NCBI GenBank assembly: GCA_023897205.1 | Contig: JAHWDD010000006.1 | Location: 1,054,001-1,118,000, forward strand | Origin: Exophiala sp. HKRS030 | Lineage: Eukaryota > Ascomycota > Eurotiomycetes > Chaetothyriales > Herpotrichiellaceae | DNA: 64,000 nucleotides | Direction of reading: 5' to 3' | Part shown: piece after piece, positions 1 to 10,508 of the stretch | How positions within the stretch are numbered: position 1 is the stretch's first letter | How the letters are laid out: each line of letters opens with the position of its first letter | Position numbers and translations under genes: made by a program | Notes under the pieces: generated by a model | What the model was told of the DNA's origin: nothing | Seen by the model: only the letters and a program-made list of their open reading frames with translations | The model's database searches: none

Positions 1-981
1 GGATGACCTGCTGGCGCAGTTGATGCAGGGTCATGAACGTGCCCCGGACAAGTTTAGCCTGACCGATGTATTCTCGGTCGCCCATGGAGCCATGTGAGTT
101 GGGAAATGCCCACACCATACCCTGTTACTTGCTCACCTACGCGGGGGCGGCGGCGGCAGCAGCAGTCATATCGTGAATAACTCTGTTGTGTGCACATCCC
201 AGACTAACTTACTGCCTCCTATCTTTTCTATATAGCGGTGCCGGCTCCGACTCAACCGCTTCGACCATGCAGTCCTTTTTTTATTTCTTGCTCAACTCTC
301 CACGCTCTTACGAAAAAGTCCTCGCTGAACTCGACAAGGCTCACGGCGCTGACAACCTCTCCGACCCCGTCACGTTCGCCGAAGCCCAAGAGCTGCAGTA
401 CTTCCAAGCCTGTCTGAGCGAAGCTATGCGTCTCCGTCCCGCCGTCGGCCTACCAATGTACCGCAAACTCCCGCCCGGAGGCATGCACATCAACGGACAA
501 CACTACCCTGGCGGTCTCGAGGTGGCTGTGAACGGCTGGGTCGTTCACCGAGATAAGTCTGTCTTTGGCCACGACGCGGATGAATACCGCCCCGAACGCT
601 GGCTCGAGCCAAACGCCAAAGAGATGCAGAGACACATGTACCAGGTGAGCAAGCAAAATCAGTTACTCCAAGTCGTCCGGGGGTATACGGTCCCCATCCA
701 ACAACTTAGGGCCTTGTCTCCTCCAACCGTCCCCCAAAGTCCTTGCACAGCGATAGAGTTATATATCAGAAGCTGACCTGTTGCACCAGTTTGGCGGAGG
801 AAGCCATTTATGCTTGGGTAGGAATCTGGCACTGTTGGAAATGAACAAGTTGCTTCCACGCTTACTGAGGAGATATCATTTCGAGCTTCTCCATCCTGGG
901 AGGCCGTTGAAGCACCACACGACCTTTTTCGTCGTCCAGTCGGGCTTGGAAGTTCGCATGTCGAGGAGAAAGGTTGACTGA
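1..981 (+). CDS. Cytochrome P450 monooxygenase, 5' truncated by window edge
   Basis: Heme-thiolate monooxygenase, C-terminal part only; the start lies left of the window. Exons by splice signals and phase are 1-93 (reading frame from base 2), 236-644 and 790-981. Joining exons 1 and 2 restores the I-helix oxygen-binding motif A/G-G-x-D-S-T (AIGAGSDST). The K-helix ExxR is EAMR, the PERF-like motif is YRPERW, and joining exons 2 and 3 places the heme-binding loop FGGGSHLCLGRN directly after MYQ. The axial cysteine is intact, so the enzyme looks functional. Fungal microsomal P450s use NADPH-P450 reductase and sit on the ER by an N-terminal anchor that is not visible here. The substrate cannot be inferred from this fragment. 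It converges with the oligosaccharyltransferase gene 244 bp away. Confidence 0.9.
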
Positions 982-1225
982 TCTCAACCAGGGATGGTGG
1001 TGATGCGACTCGATATCAGTCACGGTGTAAAGTTTACGTTAACGCAAAAGGCCTCCCATTTCAAGTTCATATTTTGCTCCTTGTGTAGGTTACTCATACT
1101 ATTGGCTCTCCCTGTGTTCTACTCGTGATCGCTCCCCTATTGCAGAACGAGGTGCTTTTTTCTATGGTGTAGTGTACAAAATCAAATCCTCGATGACTCT
1201 TAACAATGAAGAATCTAGAACGAAT

Positions 1226-2381
1226 CTAAAAAGGTGGCAGCCAGAAGGGGTAACCACCGTTCTTGATCCTGAATACGCTCATCAAGAAGCTGTACATGCC
1301 GAAAACGACGGTGGCCCAGATAATGACTGCAAGTTGTTGGGTACGAGCATCCTTGATCCGTGGAACCCTCAAAGCGAGATTGATGGCGGCGAATGCGAGT
1401 ATGGCGTCTAGTGTTGTGGTCTACGTTAGCGCGATTCGAAGAGGGGACATGGACCAAAAAATATGACAGACTTACACATCGCAGCGACAACTTGCGTCTC
1501 CATCCCGTATTGGTTCTGAAAACCACCTGCGAAATAACTGATGCCCCCGCGTCCGTTCCCGGCGACATAGGGAACCCTTCGGATGTGGTTGAACATGTGG
1601 CCACTCGTGAAGAGCAAGATCAAGATCAAACTTATGCCGGCCCACAGGTTGCGGTTTTGTATGACCGGCAAGACGTAGGGGTACGCCACCGTGAGGAAAG
1701 TGAAGGCTCCGAGAAGGAGGGTCACCGTGACGGCGATCCTGGTGTAGTTGATCGGCCTGCTGATCGTGGGGTATTGTCCTCCCGCCGGGAGGTGTCGTAG
1801 TAACCAATTGTGAACACCTTCTGCAGTCTGAGGGCCGAGGAAGTCGAGTCGTAGAGGTTGAGAATCTGGTTTGGCATTGGGGCCAACGGTAGGTGGGAAG
1901 AAGAGGAGGACCGGTGCAGTTTGTAGTTGAAGCTGGAGTGGTACCGTTCTTAGTCGCCTGATCCGATGGGCTATCGACGGAAACGAAACCCCTTCCTTGC
2001 TACTAGGCAAGGTAGGTAGGCAGGTTTACTTACCTTCATGAAAATGTTTCTCCCATTGTCAAAATCCACGGTGCTCAAGAGCAGTCTGTGGTCTCCGTGT
2101 TTGTCCCCCTTCTGCCAGCTGCGGCCCAAGATGTTCCATTCCGGGTCGAATTCCTTGCACAGTCCGCACGCGTATCTCGCGTCGCGGGCCGTGAGTAGGA
2201 CGGCGAGAGAATAGTCTCGTGGTGCGGTCGTCAGCTCATTGTAACCTTTCTCGTCGAGTTCGAACGGTGCTGAGCTGGCCTGCTTGGAGAAGTAGGTGTC
2301 GAACTTGGTCGTCGAGGCCTTTCTGGCCGAGACCGTGGCCAGGGAAAGCGCGGCGAGCGCCAGATATTTGAACAGGTACAT
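1226..2381 (-). CDS. ost3: Oligosaccharyltransferase subunit Ost3/Ost6 (MagT1/TUSC3 family)
   Basis: Thiol-oxidoreductase subunit of the ER oligosaccharyltransferase that transfers N-glycans to nascent proteins. Exons (transcript order) are 2381-2034, 1932-1476 and 1407-1226, giving 328 aa. The first exon holds a signal peptide (MYLFKYLALAALSLATVSA) and a lumenal thioredoxin-like domain with a CxxC active site (CGLC). The second carries the conserved start LQLQTAPVLLFFPPTVGP and two of the four transmembrane helices. The third begins after a CACTAG acceptor and ends in FWLPPF. The spliced junction QVVAAM-YAILAFAAINLAL fits the family well. Length is typical. The two introns (101 and 68 bp) have GTAAGT donors. 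Ost3 and Ost6 are paralogues in yeast, while many filamentous fungi have a single gene; I cannot tell which applies. Confidence 0.9.
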
Positions 2382-3567
2382 TGTTTAATGGGGGGCTGCA
2401 CGAGGTCTCCAGTGCGTTGTGATGCTGGTGAGACGTCTTGAGACTCTTGGTCTACTCCTGTAGGTCCACGCACTGCAATGATTGAGGACACGGAGCAACT
2501 TCCAACTCTCCAACTTCTTGGCGTGCAGCTCGTTATCCCCGTAATGTCCGCGTCTATCATGTCAGTTACAAACTCAACGATCTTCCACCTCTCAACGACC
2601 ATAAATCCTGCGTTGGTAAAGGGAGAAGACGCCAGGCTGATTCATGACAACTAAAATAGCTTTGACAGGGCAAGGCTGTTGGTTGGTATTGTCCCGGAAA
2701 TCATTCGTGGACTTTCCCTTGCAGGTCGTTCCCTGGGAATCGTGTTTTTACTCCTCAATGTGATATGCAACGACAGACCACAGAGTCGCCTTGTTCTTCA
2801 GTGCAACCTCACTAGCAAGATCCTTCGGAGGTATCCCGACCTGGGAATTGGCTCACTTGAAGCGAGTTGGGAGAAACAATTTTTGTCTTAGCATTCTTCC
2901 TCGCCCCGGGCTCAGCCTTGCGGTCAGAACGATCCCAACGCCGTGAAAACAAAGAGACAGGAAAACAGTCTCAACCCGTCGATGCCACATGACCTTGGCT
3001 TGGAGATAAAAACCCTCGATGGAGGTTGTATGTATCACTCTTACATTTGCTTTTTGATCATCCTAGAGTATTGATGGGCCGCAGATCGAGAGGAACAAAT
3101 CTACTCTCGTGACCTACTACAGGACAACCAAAAAAACAAAAACAAAACCTCAGTAATAGGAAGAATTGCTTTTGTTTTCCTCAGTTTAGAAAAAAATCGG
3201 GTTCATTTTTTGGAACATTTTTTTAGGAGAGAGTAATGAGGTGACATGTTTTTATTTTCCTGGGCAAGGGGGGGCTGAAGAAGGTGGAGGAGGACTCTTG
3301 GAGGAGGAGAAATTATCGTTTCTCGTTGAGATTCGAACCCAGCACCGTTTTCCTTGCTTGACTAGTGAATGGCCGTCCACCACATAAGGACATGTGGTTT
3401 ATCCTGAGCCATCACTAAAAGGTTTTGGTGATTGTGAAAGAAAAGTTCACTTGTTTGACTGATAGGAACTCAAAATTCTTACGCGTCTTGCGCGTCCAAG
3501 GCTGAGAAGAAGCCTTGTCGCCCGAGCAGTAGATTCAGGTGAATAGTACAAGTGCAAAACCACAATT
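2382..3567. other. Intergenic region, no gene seen
   Basis: About 1.2 kb between the 5' end of ost3 and the 3' end of the carboxylesterase. It should contain the ost3 promoter. Only short unconvincing open frames are present. A tRNA-like B-box on the minus strand near 3330 lacks a matching acceptor stem (see rejected items). Confidence 0.6.
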
Positions 3568-5512
3568 TCAATTCCTAATCTGCCAACCACGAGAATTGAA
3601 GAAATCACACTGAGCAGCAGCATCCGGATCTCTCATCGGCGTTATGCTGTTATACGTCACAGCCTGGACCGTGAATCCTACGCCTTCCCCTTCAGACTTT
3701 GACCCCTGCGCGCCCGACACATAACTCGGCCAGTACGGAGCTCTTGTATCCCTCAAGGGGTTTGGGTCATGAAAGACCGTGAAACTGACCCAGTAGCTCG
3801 TCATGATGTGTGCCAAGGTCAAATTGTTCGCGCTCGGATAGTTGGTTTGATTCGACGAGATGAAAGCGTTCGTCGCGCCGTGCAGTTCAGTTCCGGCAGC
3901 GAATGTGAGTTTGAACACGGCTGATTGGTTGGCGATGCTATCCACCATGGACGAAGCCATGTAGTACGTCGGGCAGTTGATGATGAAGTCTCCAAACCAG
4001 GTCTGTCGTTGGTAGAAGGTACTGTTGAATGAGCTTCGTGGATAAAGTGAGTACAGACGCGAGAAAAAGGATGGCCCTGCAGAGGGGAAGAGGTCTTCGG
4101 CCTAGAAGCGACACCAAACAATTAGTTGCCTCTGAAATTTGATCCATCACAGACAATGTTGGTGTCGAAATAACTTACATCTGTTGTTTCGGCGACCTGA
4201 GACGTCTGGCTCATATTGGAGAAAATATATCCCTCGTATGCATCGCGGTTGGTGATCAATGGAACATTGTAGAAGTTGCCCTTTGCGAATTCCTGATCAG
4301 GAAGGTCTCGAATGAATTTCCCATCGACCACAGGACCCCAGTAGTAGACGCCGTATGCGTTTCCAGGGCCCAGATAAGTTGCGTTTATGACGGCTTGATT
4401 GAGATTTCCGAGCGTTTCGGACGATAGCCCCCGAAGGCAGTTGATGTCCGAGCAACTTGACAGTCTCAGTGCAGTATTGTACTGCGTGTTCTGGGTGCTC
4501 CTGTTTGCCATGGGTTGCCACCAGGGATGATCTGCTATGGCCGCCGTGAATGGAGCAAAGTCGGAGCCGCCGTTCGCAATCAGCTGGCATGACACGCTAC
4601 CACCACCAGCCGACCCTCCCCATATCTATAGAAATGTCAGTCAGGGTTCGCAGCAAAGTGGTGATGACTATCGCTGCTGCCCTGGACGCAGTTTCTGCGG
4701 GAGGACAACTGACAGTCACTCGACCTGGATCACCGCCAAAGGCTCGAATGTTTCGCTGGACCCAATCGAGGGCAGCTCGTTGATCGAGCAAACCGGCATT
4801 CAAAGCTCCATTTTCTGCAATATTGTCTCCGCCCATAAAACCAAACATTCCCAGACGGTATTGAATACCGACGAAGAGAATATTACCATCAGACCGATTG
4901 ACAAGAGCGTCACCAGGGTAGGAAAATGGTGCGCTACCACCGACGTAACCTCCTCCATGGATTCTGTAAAGTATGCCCTCCTGGTCAGAATCTGTAAATC
5001 AGGCAATGGCAAGATGCCGGGCTATCAATAACAAGCATAAAAGCAGTTGATTACTTGTTTCGTGGCTGGAGAAAAAGGTAGCATAACTTATAAGACGAAA
5101 CCTACGTGAAGAGTACAGGCAAAGCTGTCGAGACAGGATTGGAAGGTACCAAGACATCAAGCAGCAGACAGTCCTCTGACTGGCCCTGTGGTGCAGATGG
5201 GGTTGAGTATGTCGATTTCGCAGCTGCTTGGTAACATGCAGGTCCTAGCGTAGAAGCATTGATTGTTCGACCGCTATAGTTGTTCATATACTCGATTGGC
5301 ACCGGTTTGTCCCAACGCAGGTCACCCGTCGGAGCAGCAGCATATCTAATACCGCGGTAGTAGTTGATGCCTGCAGTGGCATTTTGATACCCGCTGTACT
5401 TGACATATCCGAGATCAATCACAGGAACGGTCGGTGAAGGCGTTTGAGCGTCAACTTTGCCGCCGAGGGCAAGCAGGCAAACCAATGCTACTTCCAACAA
5501 CAGGGGTCTCAT
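3568..5512 (-). CDS. Secreted type-B carboxylesterase/lipase
   Basis: Alpha/beta-hydrolase of the carboxylesterase type-B family, hydrolysing ester bonds outside the cell. Exons (transcript order) are 5512-5106, 4963-4714, 4625-4179 and 4101-3568, giving 545 aa. The ATG at 5512 was preferred over an in-frame ATG at 5593 because it gives a signal peptide (MRPLLLEVALVCLLALGG, then VDAQ). Family signatures are EDCLLLDV, the oxyanion-hole HGGGYVGGS formed across intron 1, and the nucleophile elbow GGSAGG formed just after intron 2. The acidic residue is in DAYEG and the catalytic His in ELHGATNAF. Many N-glycosylation sequons agree with secretion. Intron 2 has a GTCAGT donor and introns 1 and 3 have GTAGGT and GTAAGT. 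Substrate unknown; the family also includes cholinesterase-like and feruloyl-type enzymes. Confidence 0.9.
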
Positions 5513-6206
5513 CTCGGAGTAGTTCGTGAAACGCGGCCGTGTGAGGCGTATTCGAAGAGTGAAGATACTGGGATCCGACAGACCCCGGCCCAAAGAGGCA
5601 CATATTTATGTTCTTTGCAGGAGAATCTACAACTTGCAGACGGATCATGGCGGAGAGAAGAGCTCAAAGGGAACCAACGGCCGTCCACGCTGAACGGGTC
5701 ATAATCGGTAACATTGTACGTCTCTGCCGTCTCCCCCGCCTTCTTCTACGTGGTTGTTCGTATCTTCTCGTGTAGAGGTGGAGAAACTCTGGGGACAAAT
5801 TTGAATATCCAGGCGGAGTATGGCCGGTAGACGATTCCTAAGCCTTGAAGAACTTGCGAAGACAGCCCGATGATTCATTGAATCATATTTGCCTAAATAT
5901 GATGTGAATCGCGGTGAACCAAATTGGTGGAAGCGAGCAAGAGTTAGTATGTATGCTTCACCAAAGAATACTCTATGGTGGAGTATTAAGTATGTATATG
6001 TTGGTTTCGAGTCCAGGGGTTTGAGAATGAGACATCGAATACGATATGTATCATCAAGTATGTCTTTGATGACAGGATTAGACTTATGAATAGAGGTCTT
6101 GCCTTAGGGTTGCTGGAAAAGGCTTTAACCTTTATTTCTAACCGGACTCTTTGCTGTATTTCTCCCTTCCCCATCACACCTTTTCCATATGTGTAACGGG
6201 TTCATT
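5513..6206. other. Intergenic region, no gene seen
   Basis: About 0.7 kb. It should hold the carboxylesterase promoter and the 3' end of the ketopantoate-reductase-like gene. No convincing coding potential. Confidence 0.5.
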
Positions 6207-7271
6207 TCAGCCTTGAGTCTTCTTCCTTTCCTCCATCAACTTCTGCGGATCTACAAGACCATTATACTCCTTAGTACGCCACTGGACTGCCTTGCAGAAA
6301 CCATAAATGCATCTTAAAGTTGGCATCGCAACCCCTGCGCCTTCGCCTGCTCTAAGCGCCTCGCCCACAAGGTACTCGTATTCAATAAACCTCTTCTTCC
6401 GCGTGTCTTGCATCATGCTGGGTGCACACCAAATTTCCAGCGGATCTGCATCAACCATAACTTCAACCAGTGATTCGGGCAATTCAACATCGGCTACAGC
6501 TTTGGCGGCGGCACGAACCTCATTCATTGCCGGTCGGACAAGCACATTAAGCGGGCTGGCAGGGTCATCGACTTCGGAAGCGAGTCTGAGACGTGTGGTG
6601 TCCATCCCGGTGATGGCGCAAATTGGGTTCCAGACGGCATTATACAGCAGCTTTCTCCAGCGAATGAACTGCACATCCCGATCATAAGAGCACTGGACTT
6701 TGCCGGTCGCAGAATATATCTTGACAAAATGCTCGGCTGCAGCTATTTGGGCTTCGATGTCGAGAGCTGGGTTGAAAAATGGTCCGACTGAAAGTCGATC
6801 GGTGTCGTTCTCGAGAACGTGGCCCGGCGACAATTCATCTGCTCCCATGAATGATACGCCCGACAGGACGATGTTAGTCGGGAACTCCTTGTGCAGAGGT
6901 TTCTCGATATTGAGACCATTCTGGATCAGCAAAATGACAGACTTGCCGGGAGTAACTGCTGGTCGGATGATGTCGACTAACACAGGCGGCACGTCGGGGA
7001 TATTTTTGGTCGTGCAGATAATGTAGTCGAAGGGCATCACGGACGGATCAGAGGCGACATCTGGAACTTTGTTAAGGATTTCGGCGGGCCTCCATCCGTC
7101 GAGTTTCCCATGGTCGCATGAGTCAATTGTGAACCCTTTCTCCTTCACTGCTGCATAGTTGGATCTCAGAACAGCCGACACAGCAGCATGACCGCCTTGT
7201 TCCAAGTTCAGGGCTGTCATCGTACCAATACCGCCGCTTCCGACGAGCAATACCCTTACTTTTTCTGCCAT
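6207..7271 (-). CDS. Ketopantoate reductase (ApbA/PanE)-like oxidoreductase
   Basis: NAD(P)H-dependent oxidoreductase of the 2-dehydropantoate 2-reductase family, 354 aa in one exon. The ATG at 7271 is chosen because the dinucleotide-binding fold starts at once (VRVLLVGSGGIGTMTAL, a GxGxxG-type motif); an in-frame ATG at 7361 would add 30 residues unlike the family. The central segment DYIICTTKNIPDVPPVL matches the family's NADPH-domain K-A turn. The C-terminal helical domain contains the conserved WRKLLYNAVWNPICAI substrate-site region. In pantothenate biosynthesis the enzyme reduces ketopantoate to pantoate, but fungi carry several paralogues of this fold with unknown substrates, so the specific reaction is not established. 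Confidence 0.85.
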   Translation of the reverse strand: MAEKVRVLLVGSGGIGTMTALNLEQGGHAAVSAVLRSNYAAVKEKGFTIDSCDHGKLDGWRPAEILNKVPDVASDPSVMPFDYIICTTKNIPDVPPVLVDIIRPAVTPGKSVILLIQNGLNIEKPLHKEFPTNIVLSGVSFMGADELSPGHVLENDTDRLSVGPFFNPALDIEAQIAAAEHFVKIYSATGKVQCSYDRDVQFIRWRKLLYNAVWNPICAITGMDTTRLRLASEVDDPASPLNVLVRPAMNEVRAAAKAVADVELPESLVEVMVDADPLEIWCAPSMMQDTRKKRFIEYEYLVGEALRAGEGAGVAMPTLRCIYGFCKAVQWRTKEYNGLVDPQKLMEERKKTQG

Positions 7272-7685
7272 ATTGTGGAATCGGTGTTCAACTCGCGTCG
7301 TTTGGAAGTTGAATATCATTACTCGTGAGCGAGAGGGAAAGGGTATATAACACTTCTTCATGCCATGTCTTTACAGTTCCAGCCAGAATCTTCGGAGAAG
7401 CGCGGGCAGTCCACGATCGGCGAATAGCGTTCACCAGAAAAGCTCTTGGTAGCTAACGGGAGGTCGAATTGGGAAGGTCTCTCCCGCGTTCGATGTTGAG
7501 GCCGGACTTGCGGTATCTTCCCCGAGTCCACAGCGTTCTAGGCTGCATCTAAGGCCTACAAACTACTATGACTACCTCTGGTCTCAAATATAGATGGGAC
7601 CGCCTGTTTCGAGACTGTTCCAGCCGTCACATTCGGAACGATTCCAGCATCTACCAAGTCATTGATCAAATCCAGCAGCATCAGA

Positions 7686-9140
7686 TCACATCCCTTGCGT
7701 GGCCATTATCCTGGTCGATACAAGGGGAGACTCCTCTTGCAAGGTCACACTGCTATTGTACGACACCTGTCCCAACGGTATAGCGAAGTCTAGATTTTCC
7801 ACCAATGAAGAACTGAAACCGGTCTTGAGACCCATCAGCGCACCATTTGTGCCCTGCTTCCAGATAGCGTAAGCTGGCACCGGGCTGGTGAACACGTACA
7901 GGAACAGGCTCTCGGAACATGAATCGGCATGGGTTGGCAACCTCGCTGTTGAACTACTCCGCGAAGACGGTCTGGTGCGAAACGGCCACATCAGGCATGT
8001 CAGGTGAAGCTGTGTCTCCATATGCCCAGGTGCCGTTGGTGGACGGGTTCACATAGGGGAACCGTCCGTGTATTTGGCAGAACACTTTTCAAAGAAGGGA
8101 TTTCGGACAAGGTTGATCTGTTCCAAGGTGCAAAGGGCCGCCCAGGTGCTGCCGACAGAGTCCTGCACAGCAGCTGGCGAATCGTCTGAATGGGTTCCTG
8201 TCCACTGCTTGGTGTAGTTTTTGGCTGATCAATGTGCAGAGAGGAAGCTGGCCAACTGCTGCCCGAAATCGGCACCCACTTGCTCGCCAAGAGTCAAATC
8301 GGATGAGTTTGCGGATGGCAGGTCATACGTGAGAATGTTCTTTGGGTAACGGGTATATTTCGTCGTCATGTTTGAGTACAGCACCTTCGAGGCGTTGATC
8401 CACAGCTTCGGATCCCGAACCAGAAACCCAACGCTGTCCAGTTCTGGAGCCAAGGGCACAACATTTTCAGCTCTACAAGACTGTAAGACCGTGATTTGGG
8501 CGATTGCAGAAGAGTCCGTTGCCTTCCGCCGGCACACGAATAAAATCACCAGTGTCCGATCCAAGAGCAATATCAATCCAACCGTGAGCAGCGACTTTAG
8601 TGCCGGGATCAACAGAAGAAGAACCGCATTCCTGGTATTCGTCGCCATGCGGAGTACAGGTTGCCTGGAATGTAGTCGTCGATAGCATCCCGTGTGTTCT
8701 CCCGAGCCGTGACTTGTGTTGTTTTCACCTTGCCGATCACTATGGCGCCGGCATCAGTTGTGCGGATATCGATGACCCAACTAGGACCCCACATGGAGGA
8801 TTTCCCAAGCTCCTTAGTTTTTCCCGTGGTCGATAAGAGTTTCGTACTATTACGAGAATTGAACGGTTGTCATGGCTTCCATCTTCTTCTGCAAGGGTTG
8901 TTTCCTCAAACTGACTGGCTGATGACTCAACTGGTCAAGACAAGGCTGAGCAGTCCACGCTTCCTTTTTTGTGTTCAAAGTGAAGACAGCATTCAAAGGC
9001 AACAACTTAGAGACTTGTCGCCACATTAGGTCGCTTGGAATACGTATGCAGCCCACGACACGTGTAAAGTACATGGTACTGGAGACTTCAACCCCCCCAG
9101 GACCTGTGGGCGCATTTGAGCACGAGTCATCACTTACCAT
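7686..9140 (-). pseudogene. Disrupted unrecognised gene, possibly a membrane protein
   Basis: The minus strand shows a chain of protein-like segments spread over different frames. From about 8648 to 8059 one frame reads through a hydrophobic stretch ([20 protein letters not shown]), then VGFLVRDPKLWINASKVLYS. It hits a TGA at 8229-8231, continues as SAKNYTKQWTGTHSDDSP and further, and ends at another TGA. Plausible coding continues in a shifted frame (YVNPSTNGTWAYGDTASPD) to a TAG. No pair of GT/AG sites that I found repairs all breaks. I infer a decayed gene, although a many-intron gene is not excluded. The family is not recognised. The outer boundaries are approximate, set by the outermost open segments. 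Confidence 0.4.
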
Positions 9141-9345
9141 AAGAAGCCTAGGAACGCCCGGTGCCGGCCTCAGACCGGCGTAGAGTAAGCCAATGAAGTA
9201 TCAACGATCGGGCCGGCCCCGGGAGACGTTCATTTCCTCCCCTCCCCTCTCACTTCTCTTAACTACCATGCCAACCCTCAATGTATGAGAACGCACACTC
9301 TTTAGAAACCATTGTTTCAAGTAGGGCGATACACATCTCACGACA

Positions 9346-9918
9346 ATGACAGCTTCAACTGTTCTTCTACTTCTCGACATCCAAAATGGAATCGTCGAAC
9401 GCGCCGGCATGACACAGAGTTATCTCGACGCCGTATCCCAAACACTCAAAGCGGCAAGAGCAGCACACGTCCAAGTCATACACGTCCTCACCGCGTTCCG
9501 ACCAGGCTACCCCGAAGCCTCTTCACGTAACGGTACCAAGGAGCGGATCGCGTCTTGGGGTGACGGGGTATTCATCGAGGGCCATCCGTCCACGCAACTT
9601 CACCCAGTGACGACTCCAGTGGAGGGTGAGATGGTGGTCACCAAGCGACGAGTGTCGGCGTTTCACGGCACGGACCTCGACCTGATCCTCCGCAGCATCG
9701 GGGCAGAGACGTTGGTCATCGCGGGCTTGATCACGAGCGGTGCTGTACTTTCGGCGGTTCGACAGGCCGCTGATCTCGACTACAAGCAGATTGTGCTGGA
9801 GGATCTGTGTGTGGACCCCGATGCGGAGGTTCATGACTTGTTGGTCAAGAAGGTCTTGTCCAAGCAGGCCACGGTCATGTCTTTATCGGAGTGGACCGCT
9901 GGGCTTGGAAAGGATTGA
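9346..9918 (+). CDS. Isochorismatase-like hydrolase lacking the usual cysteine
   Basis: Single-exon 190-aa protein with the isochorismatase-like Rossmann-type fold. The first strand TVLLLLDIQNGIV carries the conserved catalytic Asp. A central conserved Lys lies in VVTKRRVSAFHGTDLDLILR. The segment ETLVIAGLITSGAVLSAVR corresponds to the nucleophile loop, where cysteine hydrolases have a Cys; here the position is Gly/Ala. Classical nicotinamidase or N-carbamoylsarcosine amidase chemistry is therefore unlikely. The ATG at 9346 begins directly at the fold. It is followed on the same strand by a tartrate/isopropylmalate-type dehydrogenase, but a 590-bp gap makes independent transcription likely. 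True substrate unknown. Confidence 0.85.
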   Translation: MTASTVLLLLDIQNGIVERAGMTQSYLDAVSQTLKAARAAHVQVIHVLTAFRPGYPEASSRNGTKERIASWGDGVFIEGHPSTQLHPVTTPVEGEMVVTKRRVSAFHGTDLDLILRSIGAETLVIAGLITSGAVLSAVRQAADLDYKQIVLEDLCVDPDAEVHDLLVKKVLSKQATVMSLSEWTAGLGKD

Positions 9919-10508
9919 GTGTGATGTCCTGGACGAAAACAATTCGAATGAGGCACTTGACGCATTTATGGCTGGCGGTGGAAAGTAGGTATTACATTCC
10001 TCTGGGCCACTCTTCTCGCCTTGTCAGGGAGGATCGAGAAGGAAAGGTTCGACCGAGCAGCCTGGATGGCGAGATATTCTGCCCCAATAAAGACCAACAA
10101 AACCTGTCGTAATAATGTCAGACCTGATGAATCCTGGGGAGGGAAATGCAATAGTCAGTAAACATGAGGGACTTTTATCTGGTAGCAAGAGCCTAGAACA
10201 AATACAATGGTGTGTCTCCCTCCGCATGGCCATGAAGAGTCGGACTACATCCCCGGATCAACCACGGGGGACGACGGGACATGTGCCGATAGCCTAAAAG
10301 TTTGCCCGCATTTGAGATCGACATATAGACGACATCAATGACCTCGAGCACGATGGACTTTTTTCAGTCATAAGTTCAACCGACTTCGAATACTGTTTTG
10401 GGTTGCACTTGATTCTACAATTCTCATCACCGCTAAAGACATCAGGGTTTCAACACTGTGTAGGAAGCGCCTTTAAATCATATCAAAGTATCGACCGGTA
10501 AATCAATC
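9919..10508. other. Intergenic region, no gene seen
   Basis: 590 bp between two plus-strand genes. It holds the terminator of one and the promoter of the next. No supported reading frame. Confidence 0.5.

Noticed and set aside
3315..3395. tRNA-like sequence on the minus strand with GGTTCGAATCTC B-box
   Set aside because: The T-stem pairs only partly and no 7-bp acceptor stem or anticodon arm can be formed at the right spacing. At most a tRNA relic.
9150..9185. Short GC hairpin (gccgg...ccggc) upstream of the isochorismatase-like gene
   Set aside because: The five-base stem is too short to distinguish from chance and has no associated feature.
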